Notes: generated from the sequence alone by a model not told the origin. 64,000 nucleotides of DNA from Sipunculus nudus (GCA_026874595.1 CM049306.1:54716019-54780018); one strand, 5' to 3'. Counted from the stretch's first letter, positions 10,945 to 23,322 are shown. A program made the numbers and translations.

Positions 10945-11501
10945 GTATGTGATTTAATTATAACCTCCATACAGAATTACATTTTACTTCTTTTCAGCTG
11001 TCATGACATATTGCAGTTTTACCCTCAGAATGCTAAGATGGTTCAATGTGATATGGTTTCATAGGTTATTCATAGTGTATTGTATGTAATTGTTTCATTA
11101 TTGTAATATGTAAATTAGAACAATTTATAATTAATTGTTGTAGCAGGATACTCTCTGATTCTGATTTGTTACATCCAGGTTTTACTGCTTTTGAAATGCA
11201 TCCATGGGAGGAAAAATAAGCTTGATAAAGGCAAGGTAATAGTACATGACAGTACTCAAAAGTCAGTCCCTAGGCACATATATGTCTGCAAAGAGAGTTT
11301 GGTTTAGATTGTTATGTATGGGCACTGAACAGCTGAAGTAACGTCCATGGGAGTATAATAGGACAAAACTTGTATTTTTATCAAAGAATTTTTCATGAGA
11401 ATTCGGTCAATTACTAAAAATCAGCATAAATAGCTCCCTTATGTAAATCCTAACTGATTGTATTTGATTTGCTAACAGTAACATTGTCTTTGTGTTTGTA
11501 G
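10945..11501 (+). other. hts: Adducin intron, 557 bp
   Basis: GTATGT to TTTGTAG; no other feature seen. Confidence 0.85.
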
Positions 11502-11631
11502 ATCCCCAATTAAGCAGGTCCTGGAGAAACAGAAGAAACAAGTAAGATCTGAATGGCTGAACACACCCAACGCTTACAGGAAGGAGGAGATTGAAGAGAC
11601 TGGAACCCAAAACCCAAAGAAAATAACCAAG
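11502..11631 (+). CDS. hts: Adducin exon: neck, part 2
   Basis: The exon has 130 nt, phase 2 in and phase 0 out. After finishing the split codon it reads SPIKQVLEKQKKQVRSEWLN and ends TQNPKKITK. It matches the vertebrate 'KQQREKTRWLN' segment in the neck, which mediates oligomerisation and actin-capping functions in known adducins. Acceptor TTTGTAG, donor GTCAGT. Confidence 0.94.
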
Positions 11632-12242
11632 GTCAGTTGCAACTGTCAGCGGGGAAAATAACTACTCACTGGAAAGGCTTTGGAAAACTTACTCACTTGA
11701 AATCTTAAACTTTGCAAACATTTTAGCATTTATGTTAAATGAGAGAATAATAGATCTGGTGACAGAGGGACCAAAGTTAGGTTAACTGAAGGAAAATTGT
11801 ATATTTATAAAAATGAGATTGGGAAAAAAAACATTAATTTGATTAGATTCTGGAACTGAGAACAGTCATAAGGTATCAAACCTATTAAAAGGTGTTATAT
11901 TTTAAAATTACACAATTCTTTGCTTTCCAGTTGTTCTAAGGTTCCCGTGAATTTAACTGTTCAGGAAGTTGAAATTTCAGTGGGATACAAGGTTGAACAG
12001 CTTGATCAAACCAATTTTTTTTAATTTGAATATAATATTTTAAATGAGGAAATATGCAGTGTTGTAAAATTAAATATTTCATAACTAATTCACTTATTCA
12101 GCACTTTATATTCTTTTCATTGTACCAACATCCATTTGTTTTGAAAGACCTATTTTTATCCTGAAAAGCAATGTGTATAATTGCTTATTTTGACAGGCAC
12201 TTATTCTGATGTAGTAAGGACTTGTTTCATTTTATTTGACAG
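11632..12242 (+). other. hts: Adducin intron, 611 bp
   Basis: GTCAGT to TTTGACAG; AT-rich, no other feature seen. Confidence 0.85.
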
Positions 12243-12356
12243 TGGGTGTCTGAGGGGACTGACACACAAACAGGACAACCATTGAGAATAGAGAATCCCA
12301 ACCAGTTTGCTCCCCAGGGGCAGAATCCCAAAGAATTCAGGCTGAAACACCAGGAG
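12243..12356 (+). CDS. hts: Adducin exon: neck, part 3
   Basis: The exon has 38 codons, phase 0-0. It reads WVSEGTDTQTGQPLRIENPN then QFAPQGQNPKEFRLKHQE, aligning with the vertebrate piece that contains 'NLFVPLNTNPKEVQEMRN'. Acceptor TTTGACAG, donor GTAGGC. Confidence 0.94.
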
Positions 12357-14596
12357 GTAGGCGGGGTTTCCATTTGTGAAATCATACTGCACGCCCCCTA
12401 CTGATGAGAATGCAAATTAATATTTCTGGTTGAATAATATTATCAAGAGCCTATTTATTTTGCTATTTGTGAGATTTTTTACCATGCAAAACTTCCTAGC
12501 TTCAGCAGTTCAATTGATGATAGTAAATAGGATGAATAATATTTGCAGGGACTTTCTGCAAAATGTCTTTAATTGTTTATTCTACAATTAACTACACATT
12601 TTAACTTTAGAATTCCAAAGATCATATCAGACGTGAAATAAATAGTTTTGGCAGTCACAAGTAGATGATAAAATAACACATATCTAATCACCATATTCCA
12701 ACTAACAATGATATTATGGATCAAAGGAGGTAATTCGGATATACCCATAATACTGAGTGGCTAATTACCCATAATATTTAGTGCTTATTGCCATTAGTTC
12801 ATTTGCCTTGTTTGTAGGAGTAATGAGATTTCCTGCTTACCCATGGCACATATAAGTAAACTGCAGGTAAACTCATCTGATTGCAACCAGATTTATTTTC
12901 CTGCACATGTTGGAATTAAACTTAGAGGCCCCCTACATATTATCAACACATGTATATAAACAAAACAGGGAATGTGCCCCTTTATTCAATACACATCAGA
13001 TGACAGAATGGGCTCCTTTAAAATTAAGTGTCTGTGGTAGTGAAATCACTTTGTATTTAGGCCTAAAAAAAAGGTCTTTGTTTCCGATTTCATGCCAGAG
13101 AAAAATAGGGTAGGTAGGTCGGGAATTTTTTTTTTTTTTTTAATTTTTTTTTATTTAGTTTATGCGACATATTTTCAGAATAAAATGGTAAATAGAATTA
13201 TGTTTATGCATATCTGTGCCAATCCGTGTACAGTATGATCAAATATTGACCCATTAGAACCATTTTCTCTTGGAGAAATAGGTGTTTGTTCAATCTCTTA
13301 TAAGAAGTGAAGCGAAGTAACTTTCAAGAAATGATCAGCTGGTGGCTGACAAATAATTAAAGTTGGCGATCAGGCAGGTTTACCTTCTTAGGCTAACATG
13401 AGCGGCCGGCCATTCATTCGCCCTCAGAAACTGCGAAATGACACTGTTGAACCATGATGTAGTACGCATGCATTAAGTTGAGGGAAATAAATTTAAAGTG
13501 ATCATAACATCGGTATATTTGTTTAATATAAGAAATGTACGTCGGCAATCCGCCGGTGTCAAATTTGACATCGCAGTTAGGAATATGCTCTTATCATTCA
13601 CCGCCATTATATAAAAAAATATCGCTGAAAATGAATGATCACCATGTGTTTCAACCAAATTTGCGTTTAACTTTTCGTTAAATGACCGGCCAACATTCAT
13701 TAAATCGTTCGTTTTTACTCCTGCCAGCGCCCATGCGCAGGTTCAGGTGATCATTGACAGAACAAAAATGGGTACATATGTACCCGAATAGGTAACCACG
13801 GTTACATGCAGTGACAAAACGTCATGTCATTGGTTCATTTCAACTCATTTGCATAGCCGAAGATGGCACTCACTTCCGAATATTGCCGACTAGTGACCGT
13901 GCATACAAGCGGGCCATTAATGAGGCCTTACGGAAGATGCAAATTTCGGGGCTTAGGGCAAATTTGAACGATCTCGAATCAGTTCTCAGACGGGTCACGG
14001 CTATCAGACATTTGCTGAGGAGGCCACGTTCATAGCTTGAAAGAAGCTGCTTATTTCTCCAGTGGAACACTTTTGATATTTATCTGCTTCCTATAAATTA
14101 AAAAAAGTTGTTGCGCAGAACTACGTTCTAAGCTGACGAACCCACTTATGAATATGACCGTCCACATGCCGTTTTCGCGGGTATATTAGAACTGTCAGTG
14201 ACGATCTCAGAATATCGTAATATGTATCTGTATGACAGATTAAAGTTGTCGACATTAAGTCGTACTTCACCTAAAAATTCCACGAAACCGAGACTTTTAC
14301 TGGTTTTGCAATCAGAATCCAAATAAAAATTTTAGGGTCGCACAGTAAATCTGGGGTCGGTCAGGTAACCAAGACAAAGAATTTTTTTTTACGCCTTACT
14401 GATAGTTTTGTCACACTGTGTGCTCTTTGGTGACAAAGTTGCGGCAGTAGTTCATTTTCTGATCTAATACTGACTAACTGGACTCTGAATTACTTTTATT
14501 TGACTAAACTTTTATTTTTGCTCTCAGAACAAAATGTTCATGTAAAATACACAGATGGGTGTGGCTTGAGCTTATATACTGTTAATCCTATTTCAG
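12357..14596 (+). other. hts: Adducin intron, 2240 bp, carrying a Harbinger-like element
   Basis: Most of the right half is the element at 13060-14395. The left 700 bp are AT-rich and hold nothing recognised. Confidence 0.85.
13060..14395. mobile_element. PIF/Harbinger-like non-autonomous element, 1336 bp
   Basis: TTA flanks both sides (13057-13059 and 14396-14398). The left end is GGCCTAAAAAAAAGGTCTTT. The complement of the right end is GGCGTAAAAAAAAATTCTTT, so the inverted repeats match over about 20 bp with few differences. Inside them both ends carry a further mirrored motif (GGTAGGTCGGG on the left, GGGGTCGGTCAGGTAACC on the right). A TWA target duplication is typical of PIF/Harbinger. 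Two short open frames inside (74 aa at 13811-14035 on plus; 75 aa at 13473-13700 on minus) resemble no transposase I know. Confidence 0.7.
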
Positions 14597-14689
14597 ATTC
14601 GTAAGGAGTACTATGAAGACAGAATTGATGCTGGCCCTCAGTCAAAAATCCTTGAGGGTATGTCCTGGGAAGATGCCGAAAAAATCAAG
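14597..14689 (+). CDS. hts: Adducin exon: neck, part 4
   Basis: The exon has 31 codons, phase 0-0, with acceptor TTTCAG and donor GTCAGT. It reads IRKEYYEDRIDAGPQSKILE then GMSWEDAEKIK and matches the vertebrate 'IREQNLQDIKTAGPQSQVL' region, including the AGPQS core. Confidence 0.95.
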
Positions 14690-15115
14690 GTCAGTCATAC
14701 ACTGGTGTAGAATCATCATTTACTGATATTGTATTATAGTGTTCTTTTGTTTCCGACATTTTAAAAATGGTTATATTAAAACGCTATATAAAAATATTAT
14801 ATACATATATTTTTTATTCACTTTTATATGTGGTTGGGTGAAATCCGGTCATGTAGATGCCAACATGATACATACTGAAAGAATGAACATTGCATATTCA
14901 TTTTACTTAAGATTTTAAGAAAAGGTTTTGTTACACTACATATGAATTTCTTGTCTGGTTATTGGATTGTGTATTAGAATTTACAGTTTTCATGATTTCT
15001 TGATGTTTGATGTTTTTATAAATGGGTACAACATTAACCATGATAGTGACGGGAATAGCTTCATTAATATTTTCAGAAATATTATTTTATTATTTTAAAC
15101 TGTAATATATTATAG
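14690..15115 (+). other. hts: Adducin intron, 426 bp
   Basis: GTCAGT to TTATAG; no other feature seen. Confidence 0.85.
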
Positions 15116-15311
15116 GAGGGTCACATTAGCGGTACCACAGACAGCGTGATAGTGGTAGGAGCAGCTTCAAAAGGCATCATTCAGCGCGACCACCAGCACA
15201 ACGCGGTGGTCTACAAGACAGCTTACACCCCCAACCCCTTTGACAACATGTCAGCTGAGGAGATCGAGGCGTACAAGAAGGAAGTGGAGCAGAAATCAAC
15301 AGGTGGAGAGG
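15116..15311 (+). CDS. hts: Adducin exon: end of neck
   Basis: The exon has 196 nt, phase 0 in and phase 1 out. It starts EGHISGTTDSVIVVGAASKG and ends AYKKEVEQKSTGGEG. It matches vertebrate 'ASKAIIEKEYQPHVIVSTTGPNPF...EEYRREVE'. Acceptor TTATAG, donor GTATGC. Reading through the donor adds MHTSVSVAV and stops at 15343, so intron retention here would give an adducin with no tail. Confidence 0.95.
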
Positions 15312-16694
15312 GTATGCACACCTCCGTCTCGGTGGCTGTGTAACGCATGTTGTGTCGTCATCATTCATGATCAGTGTCACATGCATTCCAGGCAGCCCTG
15401 TAGGTGACTTCTTTAGGCCTGTTTCAAAGAAAATGAAAGAGGTACCCTGACACACTAATACAGATCTTCATTCTATTCATGTGCTGATGCACAGGGTACA
15501 CCTTCTGTAGTATTGGTATGTCCACTCTCAAAGAGAGAGAAAATAGTTCAACAAAAATGCTTATCGGTGCCCAGATTTAGCACAGTATGCCATTGGAAAA
15601 GTCTCTGACCCATTGAGCCCTTTGATATTTAGTGATAAAAGACGGGTGTATTGTTATGCTAAAGAAGCAAGAAAGTCATCCTGAACCCTTTAAGTTCAGC
15701 ATAAAAATTTACTTTTTTTTAAATAATACTTGTGCTGAAATGATATTTTTAAGGGTGTGTTAAAAAACTCTGAATTCATTACTTCCTGTGCAGACACAGC
15801 TTTTATTTATCATCTATTTTGATATATGTTACTAAGTTGTTAGTTTTAAATCAATCATGGATAAACTATGCATACTGTTAATCATCAGATGATTTAAATG
15901 TACTGATTTGCCAGATTTCCCTCAGTCTTTTGCCTGGAAAACATGTGATATAGATGCTGTTTAATAATAGTTTTGTACAATTTAAAAAATCGTCTGTATC
16001 TACACTTAACTTTCATATGGGCATTTTACTGCAATTCAAATTGAATAACAGTGCTAAAATGACTAACTGTATGGTTTTTCATATGATTCGTTAATTATTA
16101 TTCTACTTGAATTGTATTTCTTAATATTTAACTATAACAGTTCAGCATGTAATTCCTAAAATCCTGTTAAAGAGACAGATTTTAAAGTCTGATTTATTTG
16201 GGGCAATAATGTGTTTCAGTCACATTTATCTGTGTAAGCTATGCAGGATACTATATGTGGTGAAGGGCTTAGGGTAGCAGTACCAGTAGATACACAACTA
16301 ACCTGCACTCTTATCAGTTTTATAAATGAATTACAAAATGCATTTATTTATCCAGATATTTGATGGATTGATAGATTTTTTGGAACTGGTTGTTAAATTG
16401 GGGGACATATTGTCATTATTAAGGGTACTATTTTTGGAAGAAAATTACTTATATTTTTAAAAGATTTGAAAATTTAAAAATGGTCCGTAAGATTGTCAAT
16501 TTAATGATGAATAGAGTTTTGCAAATTCTATAATTGTACATCAGAAGAAATATTATGGAGAAGTTAGGATTCCACAGCACTCTAAATCGCAGTGATTGAT
16601 GTTGTGGTAGTGTGGCAAGGGTATTGTGACTAATGTATTTGATGCACTCCCTCGTGACGGGGTCAGTAACGAGTAGGCTCACGTTGACTAACAG
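15312..16694 (+). other. hts: Adducin intron, 1383 bp
   Basis: GTATGC to CTAACAG. It is the last boundary before the tail. The first 32 nt are an open continuation of the previous exon. Otherwise AT-rich with no feature recognised. Confidence 0.8.
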
Positions 16695-16820
16695 GTGAAG
16701 GAGAGGCTGAGGCTGTAGAAATAACTCCGGGTCCTGACGGTCGGTTAATATCCACAGACGAACGTATGGAGCAGGTCCGTCAAGCCCAGGCTCCACCCCA
16801 AGAGGAGCCAGCACCACCAG
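16695..16820 (+). CDS. hts: Adducin tail exon 1 (phase 1-1)
   Basis: The exon has 126 nt, acceptor CTAACAG, donor GTAGGG. It reads GEGEAEAVEITPGPDGRLIS then TDERMEQVRQAQAPPQEEPA, with PPG at its end. It is acidic, then proline-rich, and predicted disordered. It is symmetric (phase 1 in and out), so it can be skipped without frame change. Confidence 0.88.
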
Positions 16821-18621
16821 GTAGGGGGCAGCACTGGGCAGTATAAAAATCTTTTACAATTAGTGCAGGGGACGATATGTCATTTATATACCTCTATACA
16901 CACAATCTATGTGTGTATTATGCTGGAGTCAGGATACAAATGTGATATTCAAATGAAGGAGTTGGTCTTTATATCCTAATATCACTGATGGCAGGTCTGT
17001 TGGAGTGTGTATGTTTGTGTGTGTAATGTTGACTACTGAAAGGTAATGAGGGAATTTGGCAAATTGATGATTCTCTCAGGACCTGAAGCTGCCATAAAGC
17101 TTCAAATGTAGGATTTTAATACATGGTTCTGATATATTGGTTCCATTTTATAACCTGTGGGTCAGATAAGGATTTGCAGGTAAGTTTTAACTGTAAGAAT
17201 TATTAACATGTACTAACACATACAACACTTACTGTTATTAAAGGGACTATCCAGTGAATATGTAATAAATCATTCAACACTATGGTATAAAGAAAGAAAC
17301 GTTTACAAGTTGATGATCCAGAGGGTGAACACACTGTTACACTGAACAGTTGGGTAATTTTGGAGCAGAGGATGAATATGCATAAAACTTGACCTTATCT
17401 GCATGGTTATCAGGGTCAGGTAGGTTAAGAGCAAATGATGAATATGCATGAAACTTGAGCTGATTCTGAAGTCAACCAACCCAGATAGGTAAAGGGAAAA
17501 TTATGAATACGTGTGAAACTTGAGCCGATGTCTGTTAGCTTATACAGGTAGGTTGAGTGAATTATGAATCTGCATGGAATGTCAGTGTGTTATTTATTTA
17601 ACAACTAGGTATTATTTTTCATGCATGTGCATCTTGATAGACTAGTCTTTTCAAGCTGGGCTTGACAGAACTTTGCTGGTATCTGTCGGGCAAAACCCCA
17701 TGTTAGCACATAACAAGGATGTCATCAGCGTCTGAGAGGAGCAGTGATCATCTGTCAGGTCTTGGCTGTAATTCTGTGCAGTAACAATAGCTGGTGTTGT
17801 GTTTAGTACGTAGTGTTATAGAATACAAACCCCTTGTGGTTCCTGGTAGTGTGGCTAATACTAATACATTTTATCTGATGGAATAGCATTGGTAGAATTT
17901 GTGCACCCTTGTGTACTACAAATGGCTGCTGTGTCTACACGCTTTCAAATTTAAGGTGTAACAGTTACATGTAACCTCGTTACACTGTGTTAGTTACTCC
18001 TTTGCATTATCTGACTTTGAAGATCAGTGTGGAACACTTCACTCATGGTGTCAGCTCTGTATGGTATTACACCACGCATTTAATAATTTCATATTCCAAC
18101 ATTCACAGTAACACTTTCCTTATTCACAAAAATAGTCACAATCACAATCACTGCCTGTGTTATTGTTTCACATCATCTCCCTTTGGAAATTTTTTACTGT
18201 CACCATTTGGATATAAATAAGTAATTATGGCAATTAGGCTGATCTCATTCAAACTTCCTCTCCTGAAATATTATATTTGATGTCCATCAAAAATGGCGGT
18301 CCTTTATTGTTAAAATGATACAGGCACCTAGACATTATTAACTTTTAAACTTTATTTTTTTTTACGGATTGTACAAATAGATATTATAATTAACCAAAGC
18401 ACTCTCCATGGCTCAGGTTATGGCATTTGGTATTCAAAACCATAGAACCGGAAAAAATCCTTGGACATGCCACCACAACCCACTTTTACAGCCAATGACA
18501 ATGGTGTTTACAACTTTTGAGACTGTGAAACTTTGAAATCATCATGTTTGTGGTAGACACAGCAATCATCCTGTTGTTATGCTTTATCTCAGTTCTTTTT
18601 TATCAATAATTCCCTATTCAG
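16821..18621 (+). other. hts: Adducin intron, 1801 bp
   Basis: Contains a diverged tandem repeat at 17345-17580 and an internal TTGCAG|GTAAGT string near 17175-17185. Otherwise no feature seen. Confidence 0.8.
17345..17580. repeat. Diverged tandem repeat, ~65-70 bp unit, ~4 copies
   Basis: The phrase GATGAATATGCATRAAACTTGA recurs in degenerate form at about 17368, 17435 and 17500, with a weaker fourth copy near 17560. Each copy is followed by a piece containing CAGGTAGGTT or GATAGGTAAAGG. Lies wholly in an intron. Confidence 0.6.
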
Positions 18622-18720
18622 CTGCCTCTTCACGCCGCTACAAAGAAACCTCCGTGGATGATCTGTTTGTGGCCAGTCAGCCCCCTCCTCAACACTCCAC
18701 ACCTTACACGGGCCATACAG
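18622..18720 (+). CDS. hts: Adducin tail exon 2 (phase 1-1)
   Basis: The exon has 99 nt, acceptor TATTCAG, donor GTACTG. It reads AASSRRYKETSVDDLFVASQ, then PPPQHSTPYTGHTG. The word KETSVDD is echoed as KETSIDD in the next exon, which suggests the two tail exons arose by duplication or carry a shared binding motif. Confidence 0.88.
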
Positions 18721-19938
18721 GTACTGGCCAGAGAACATGAATATTCATAAGAACCACTTTAATATACATATCTATGGAATATGAATATACATGAGAATTC
18801 ATAAATAAACATTTTTTTATGATATTTAAGTAATAAATTTTTGAAATAGTTGAAAAGTGATGTGTTTATTCAGCAACATTTTCTGTTCATGATGAAAACT
18901 ATTAATTTGATTCTGTAGAGATAAATTTTAAATCCTCAATAAAAATTGTCAGTCCTCGATAAAAAATTTGTACCCTTGATGAAAATTTATTGATTTCTTT
19001 GGATGAACATTCTGTGTATAAACCGCCAGACTCTGTGAACATATTTATAATTTTATAATTAAAGTTCACCTTTTAATGAATTTGACCAAAAATGATCCAT
19101 CACTCAATCAAAATTTCCTTTAAATATGAAATTTTTGTACACTGACTGAAATTCATTCTGCCAGTTCTTTTTAAAAAGTCTATAGCACTAAAGACTTACA
19201 GTCAATAAATTTTTCTAGTATGTTACAGAACAAGAGTAAAAGAACTTAATTCTGGTCATCAATTTTACAACTTCTGTATCTGCACACAGCTTTTGCTTGT
19301 GATTGATGTCTCTGTGTGTTGACTGTCTCTGCATAAGAAATAATAACTCAGTATAATGGACAGCACAGCTCTGCCTGAGAAATTATCATAGCCAGCCTTC
19401 TGGTCTAACAGTGCTTAGACTTGATTGCATTGATGATATAATGTGAGGCACTAATGAAAACTACAACTCCTAAATTGAAGGGACTAAGCTCCACCCATCC
19501 TGATAACTCGTGATTTATAATGGGCGAGGGTGCTTTCTTTAAACTGGATGCTTTGTGTCACTTTCCTTTCCAATAGTTTTAATTCTGATTAATTTGAATG
19601 AAATGAAGAATCACTGATTTTCAGATAATTTGAATCTTGTGAAATATTTGCACGAGTGTTTTGACAGAGTACGGTGCATGTTTTGCTGGTGGTTGAACAG
19701 ATGAAGTGTTAATGACCTGATCTACATTTAACAAACATGCAAGAAAGCATGGTGTGTAACATTAATTTGACTTAAAAATAATTTAACATTTGCCTTGGTA
19801 TGTGTATGTTATATGCTGGCCAATGTTGTGAATGTATTTATTTACTGCGGGCCTTATTTGTTTTATCTTCATGAATTCTATGCATTTTGTGTTGCCTTAG
19901 TTGCATGTGTGTGTTCTGCATCATTTTCGGTAAAACAG
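18721..19938 (+). other. hts: Adducin intron, 1218 bp
   Basis: GTACTG to AAACAG; AT-rich with several ATGAATATTCAT-like words near its start; no other feature seen. Confidence 0.8.
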
Positions 19939-20100
19939 TTCAGGCGAGGCCTGTTGTCAAGGAGACCAGTATAGATGACGTGATGGATGTCCCAGAATTA
20001 CAACAAGCTCCGCCCCCTGCCAGGAGGGTTCCACCCCAACCTCTCCCAAGGGCGGCTGTAGAGTCACCCCAACATCGGGGTACCCCACCCCACCACGGGG
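19939..20100 (+). CDS. hts: Adducin tail exon 3 (phase 1-1)
   Basis: The exon has 162 nt, acceptor AAAACAG, donor GTAAGT. It reads VQARPVVKETSIDDVMDVPE, then LQQAPPPARRVPPQPLPRAA and ends with a His/Pro-rich piece (GTPPHHGG). It repeats the KETSxDD motif of the previous exon. Predicted disordered. Confidence 0.88.
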
Positions 20101-21643
20101 GTAAGTGCATGCTGGCAACTAGCTTATCTCTTTATGTGTGTTGAATTCTCAAAGATTGTACCATTATTACAAGCATATTATTAATAAGAGATTAAACAAA
20201 TATACAGAAATTGTAAATATGGTAAGTTTTAGCATATCTTTAAGAAGTCACTGATGCTGAAGGGCTGTTCTTCTAAATAATATTTCTATCAGTTTTCTGA
20301 AATGTTACTTTAACCATATTCTAATTTGATTTTGAGAAGAGAGAAAACACAGGGTAAAAATTAATGATGGAACCTTTTCAAATAACACAAAAAGAAAATC
20401 TCAGACATTGGTTTAAAATTGACTCATTAAACATAACTCCAATGATCAATGGCCTGGACATTCAGACAATAATACATTACTTGGTCTGTCTGATTATTAT
20501 ACAATACCTTAACATGTCCAGAAGGTACGTCATCTTCTTGACCAGAATCTGAGCTGGAAGATTGGCAAGGATTTCATTATAGTAAAGTTGAGATATTTCA
20601 TATGCAGTTGGTTACAAATAAATTCTTGTACTGTTATTTAGATATTTTGATGTGTAAATCTTCAATTGAGTATTGTTTAAAGGATATCAAATTTCTATGT
20701 TCAATCAGTCACTAGAAAAGTGGTATAACATTCATGCTTTATTGACATGTAATGCACTTTAATCGGTTATGTGTACTATGGAATATAAGCACATTTTTTA
20801 AGAAAGGGAACAAGTCCACAAGTGATCAGCTGATCTCTCTACATTTTACTAACATATAGTCCCTAGTTTTCTCTACTAACCCTCAGTGCCGGTTTAAACA
20901 TTAAAATCATATTTATTTTCTTTTTATTTATGTTTTGTGCTTCAGATGAATCTTTTGCATTGTCAGGAGTTTTGATCATTTTAATTTCTGTCATCACAAA
21001 CAAACTGTCCCCAGCAGGCAGTAGAAAATCAAATGATTTACCAAAAGCTGATTCTGGATTCTGTCCCTTATAGGTCTGCAGGTTTTATGTTAAAGAAAAA
21101 TTCAAATGCAAAAATCCAATCAGCATTATTGTTAAAATTCAAGGGAGGGGGGAATTGAAATGGAAATGAAAAGGAATTGCATTTATAATCAATAAGCTTT
21201 CTTGATAAGTGTAGTTAAAGATTTTTTAATATGATCAGATTTCATAGTTCCTTGAAAATGCCTAAATTTTGAAATATGCTGGAATTGAAATTTGTACTTT
21301 CTTATCCATTAACATTAGTTCAGTGTGGATGCTACTGTTAATTTCTAGTTATCACAGATTGAACACCAAACATTCATAATGCGGGTTAATTCTGATTTAA
21401 ACAGTTGAACGAATAATTTTCTGTAAAAAGGAAAGTTCCTAAGAAAAGTTTTATTCAAGAATTTACAATGTCATTGAAGTCTTGTTTAGTGGGGACAGTT
21501 TTCTTTGTGTTATGACATTTGTTGAATGTTTCAGTGATTATTTAGGAGCATACATGTGATTTAGTTACAGTAAAACCAAAGTGCATTGTTTCTTGCATGT
21601 TCTGTGCTAGAACTAGTTTTGCATGCTGCATCATTTTACACAG
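20101..21643 (+). other. hts: Adducin intron, 1543 bp
   Basis: GTAAGT to TACACAG; AT-rich, no feature recognised. Confidence 0.8.
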
Positions 21644-21823
21644 TGCCAGTGCTGCCACCTGCTGCCGCAGCACAGTACCAATACCAGGTACAGCAAAGAC
21701 CACCGGTGTCCCCGCGCCACTCGTTGCCATCATCTCCCCACTCACCTTCGTCACCAACCACGCCCCCTGGGCAGGACCTCTACAGGTCCTCGTCTGCCAG
21801 GTACCCCCCACAGAGGGCGCCAG
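21644..21823 (+). CDS. hts: Adducin tail exon 4 (phase 1-1)
   Basis: The exon has 180 nt, acceptor ACACAG, donor GTGAGA. It reads VPVLPPAAAAQYQYQVQQRP, then a Ser/Pro-rich run (SLPSSPHSPSSPTTPPGQ) and YRSSSARYPPQRAPG. Many SP and TP dipeptides make it a candidate target for proline-directed kinases (inference). Confidence 0.88.
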
Positions 21824-23262
21824 GTGAGACTGAACTTCACACTGAGGTTGCTGTGATTTAGTTGGGCCCTGCTTTCTCGTTCTGCACAGCTTTTTACTGA
21901 TTGTGTGAAAATCAAAACTTTTATTGAAAACCATTTAGTCTGATAGACTATTAATTATACAAGCTGGTATCTATATAATTTTAAACATTGATGACATTGC
22001 AAGAGTCAATTGCTATAGATTAAATATTGATTTTAATCAACATAAATTTATTGTTTGATAAGCTTATATTGATGTGATGAAAGGTGTGCGTAATTTCTCT
22101 GATGACAATTAACTCGAGCTTTCGATCATTACCTTACAATCACTTATGGCTTTTCTGTAGGTTCATTTAACTGTTATAGGACAAAGAAAAAAAACAACGC
22201 TCAAGCTGTATTTCAAACAAAAGTTGTATGATAAATTTATCAGAAAAAGGAAACTTGATTAATTGACATCCCAATTGACACCCTTTTTCATGAATTTTCT
22301 GAAAATCATCTTTATAATATTTTTATAGTGTGTTTTTTAAAAAAAAAGCTATACATGGTAAAAATATGCTTTAAGTATTCAGTGAAAAGACTCGCCATAT
22401 AAATTTTGTTAGTATGCAGAAGTACTATTTTGATTTAGTAATACATATATTCATAAACCTAATTTCTTTGCTTATCTTAAGATTTGAATCAATATTTTCT
22501 GTCTATATTTCCATTAACCTTTTCTTCATAATCGAATCAGCGTGTGTGTAGTAGAATAAAAATTTCTTTTTATTAAACCGCAAACTTTCATTTCCTAACC
22601 AGTGATTGTACATATGATTAGTTAATCTCTATACAGATGTACTGTACCTGGTTTCCAGGTGTAAAATTACTAAAATACAGTACTTAGTAGAATAGTATAA
22701 TAATTAATATCAATCATGATAGATTAAAACTTGTATATTATTTTATTGATAATTTATATTCAATTTGATCATTGTATTCATATATCTATTCAATAGCTTT
22801 TGATTCTTAATAAATAGATATTAAAAATTGAATAATTTGTAAAATATACCTTTTTTCAGTTCTGTATGTTATAAGTATCACAATACAACCATAAAACCAG
22901 AATAAAAACAGTACTCATTTGACATACATTTAGCAAATAAGTCTTATTTGTACATGTTATAAATGAAGTCTTAGCCATAGTACATTTTTGTATATAAGTA
23001 AACTGTTAAAACCAGAATAAAATAATCATGCCTAGGATATACAGCAAGTTTTCAGTTGATAATATGGCCACTTCAGTGAACGCTGTGTTCACCAGCTTGA
23101 AATATACTTAAAATTGTTCAATATTTGATGTTGTGATTAAGCTATTGTAAAAATGGGATTTGTAATCTCTCAGCTTAGCGTGCTTAACAAATCGCAGGTT
23201 ACTTGTGTGCTGTGTAGAGGCTTGATTTTGTAGACAGTATCATTGCTTGTTTATGCATTTAG
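21824..23262 (+). other. hts: Adducin intron, 1439 bp
   Basis: GTGAGA to GCATTTAG; very AT-rich, no feature recognised. Confidence 0.8.
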
Positions 23263-23322
23263 TTGTCCAACCAACAAACCTGGAGAGGTCAAGGTCAGAT
23301 CGTAAACCCAAAGGGACCCGGG
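23263..23322 (+). CDS. hts: Adducin tail exon 5 (phase 1-1)
   Basis: The exon has 60 nt, acceptor TGCATTTAG, donor GTAAGT. It reads VVQPTNLERSRSDRKPKGTR plus a final glycine. Short and basic, with an SRS word. It keeps the 1-1 phase pattern. Acceptance rests on splice borders and phase, since no homologous sequence is recalled for it. Confidence 0.75.

Noticed and set aside
16449-16817. 122-codon minus-strand frame
   Set aside because: Overlaps the antisense of an adducin tail exon and an intron; no homology. A shadow frame.
21542-21934. 130-codon minus-strand frame
   Set aside because: Antisense of the Pro/Ser-rich adducin exon at 21644-21823.
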